From: JBOGWA01 sp050693155
GTDB taxonomy: Bacteria > Actinomycetota > UBA4738 > CALAEC01
Assembly (NCBI GenBank): GCA_050693155.1
Contig: JBOGWA010000043.1
Span: forward strand, 1-22,471
Length of the DNA: 22,471 nt
Direction: 5' to 3'
The notes beneath the pieces were generated by a model. It was not told the origin of the DNA and searched no databases. It saw only the letters and a list, made by a program, of their open reading frames with translations. A program made the translations under genes and the position numbers. Below, piece by piece: positions 22,244-22,471 of this stretch (position 1 is the first letter of the stretch; each line of letters opens with the position of its first letter).

Positions 22244-22249
22244 ATTGTG
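22244..22249 (-). promoter_or_regulatory. Possible -10 box for the NfeD-slipin operon
   Basis: CACAAT on the minus strand is 6 nt before GTG 22237, again without a ribosome site. The arrangement is the same as for the methyltransferase gene (GACAAT, 6 nt). Confidence 0.4.
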
Positions 22250-22278
22250 ACACCCGCGCGCATGGACCACGTCCCTAC

Positions 22279-22460
22279 CTGGTGGGGGCCGGCGGCGCCC
22301 TTCACCCAAACTGGTGGGGGCCGGCGGCGCCTACGTCGCTCCAGCTCCCGTCCCAACCTGGTGAGCCTGCGCGGCCCTCTCCACCCTGGTGGGGGCCGGC
22401 GGCGCCTCCGTCGCTCCGCCATCTGAAAAGTCGCTCCTCCGGCAGCGCCGGCCCCCAACC
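22279..22460. repeat. Cluster of GC-rich intergenic repeats
   Basis: A 21-bp sequence beginning CTGGTGGGGGCCGGCGGCGC occurs three times on the plus strand (22279-22299, 22311-22331, 22386-22406). The last two extend to 32 bp with one mismatch (22311-22342, 22386-22417). A degenerate copy lies at 22357-22377, and an inverted one at 22441-22460 could pair with the third. The octamer GTCGCTCC occurs three times (22335, 22410, 22430). Spacing is irregular. The rest of the tail from 22238 to 22471 shows no gene. Confidence 0.85.
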
Positions 22461-22471
22461 GATCCTTCGGC

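Noticed and set aside
22279..22460. CRISPR array
   Set aside because: Repeat spacing is irregular, one copy is inverted, the spacers share sequence, and no cas gene is near.

Overview
The window reads as chromosomal DNA of a high-GC actinobacterium (Actinomycetota), probably an uncultured or early-branching one. The best evidence is a WhiB-family iron-sulphur regulator (18883-19152), a family restricted to actinobacteria and their phages. Frequent GTG starts and several genes whose -10-like box lies 6-12 nt before the start codon (apparent leaderless mRNAs) agree with this. I cannot place it more finely.

Layout. 1-1092: a truncated secreted protein (minus) divergent from a CRP/FNR-type regulator (plus). 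1093-3401: a block of visibly lower GC with two secreted proteins of unknown function, bounded by a perfect 25-bp direct repeat that contains the last codons of the next gene. 3381-8323: a candidate peptide maturation and export cluster on the minus strand. In transcription order it holds three short double-glycine-leader peptides (8215-7659), a hairpin, a parvulin-like maturation protein, and a 1051-residue C39-peptidase ABC exporter with two cyclic-nucleotide-binding domains at its N-terminus. 8348-10235: an operon of a Nudix hydrolase, a metallo-beta-lactamase-fold hydrolase and a small unknown protein. 10248-13574: a MidA/NDUFAF7-type methyltransferase convergent with an orphan NuoD-like subunit, itself downstream of a UbiA/MenA-type prenyltransferase. 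13616-18038: acyl-CoA dehydrogenase, selA and selB in one tight operon. 18065-20085: a small unknown protein, a RidA-family protein, the WhiB protein and a divergent winged-helix regulator with a C-terminal Cys/His set. 20082-22237: a slipin and NfeD membrane-protease pair. 22238-22471: a non-coding tail with a cluster of GC-rich repeats.

The system most worth attention is the peptide cluster. Three precursors share the leader core LKDLD(V/I)...EA..VKGG but have unrelated cores (39, 17 and 35 residues, no cysteine, one rich in histidine). They sit beside a dedicated PpiC-like protein and a cleaving exporter whose architecture suggests gating by a cyclic nucleotide. A CRP-type regulator lies just beyond the exporter. 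A relic of an exporter C-terminus 7 bp from the regulator stop implies the two were once convergent neighbours before the low-GC block separated them. TTCGT(C/G)AC motifs occur both upstream of the peptides and upstream of the regulator.

All calls were made by reading the sequence and translations; no database search was run. Family assignments rest on recognised motifs, and functions of the peptides and of the two low-GC secreted proteins are unknown.
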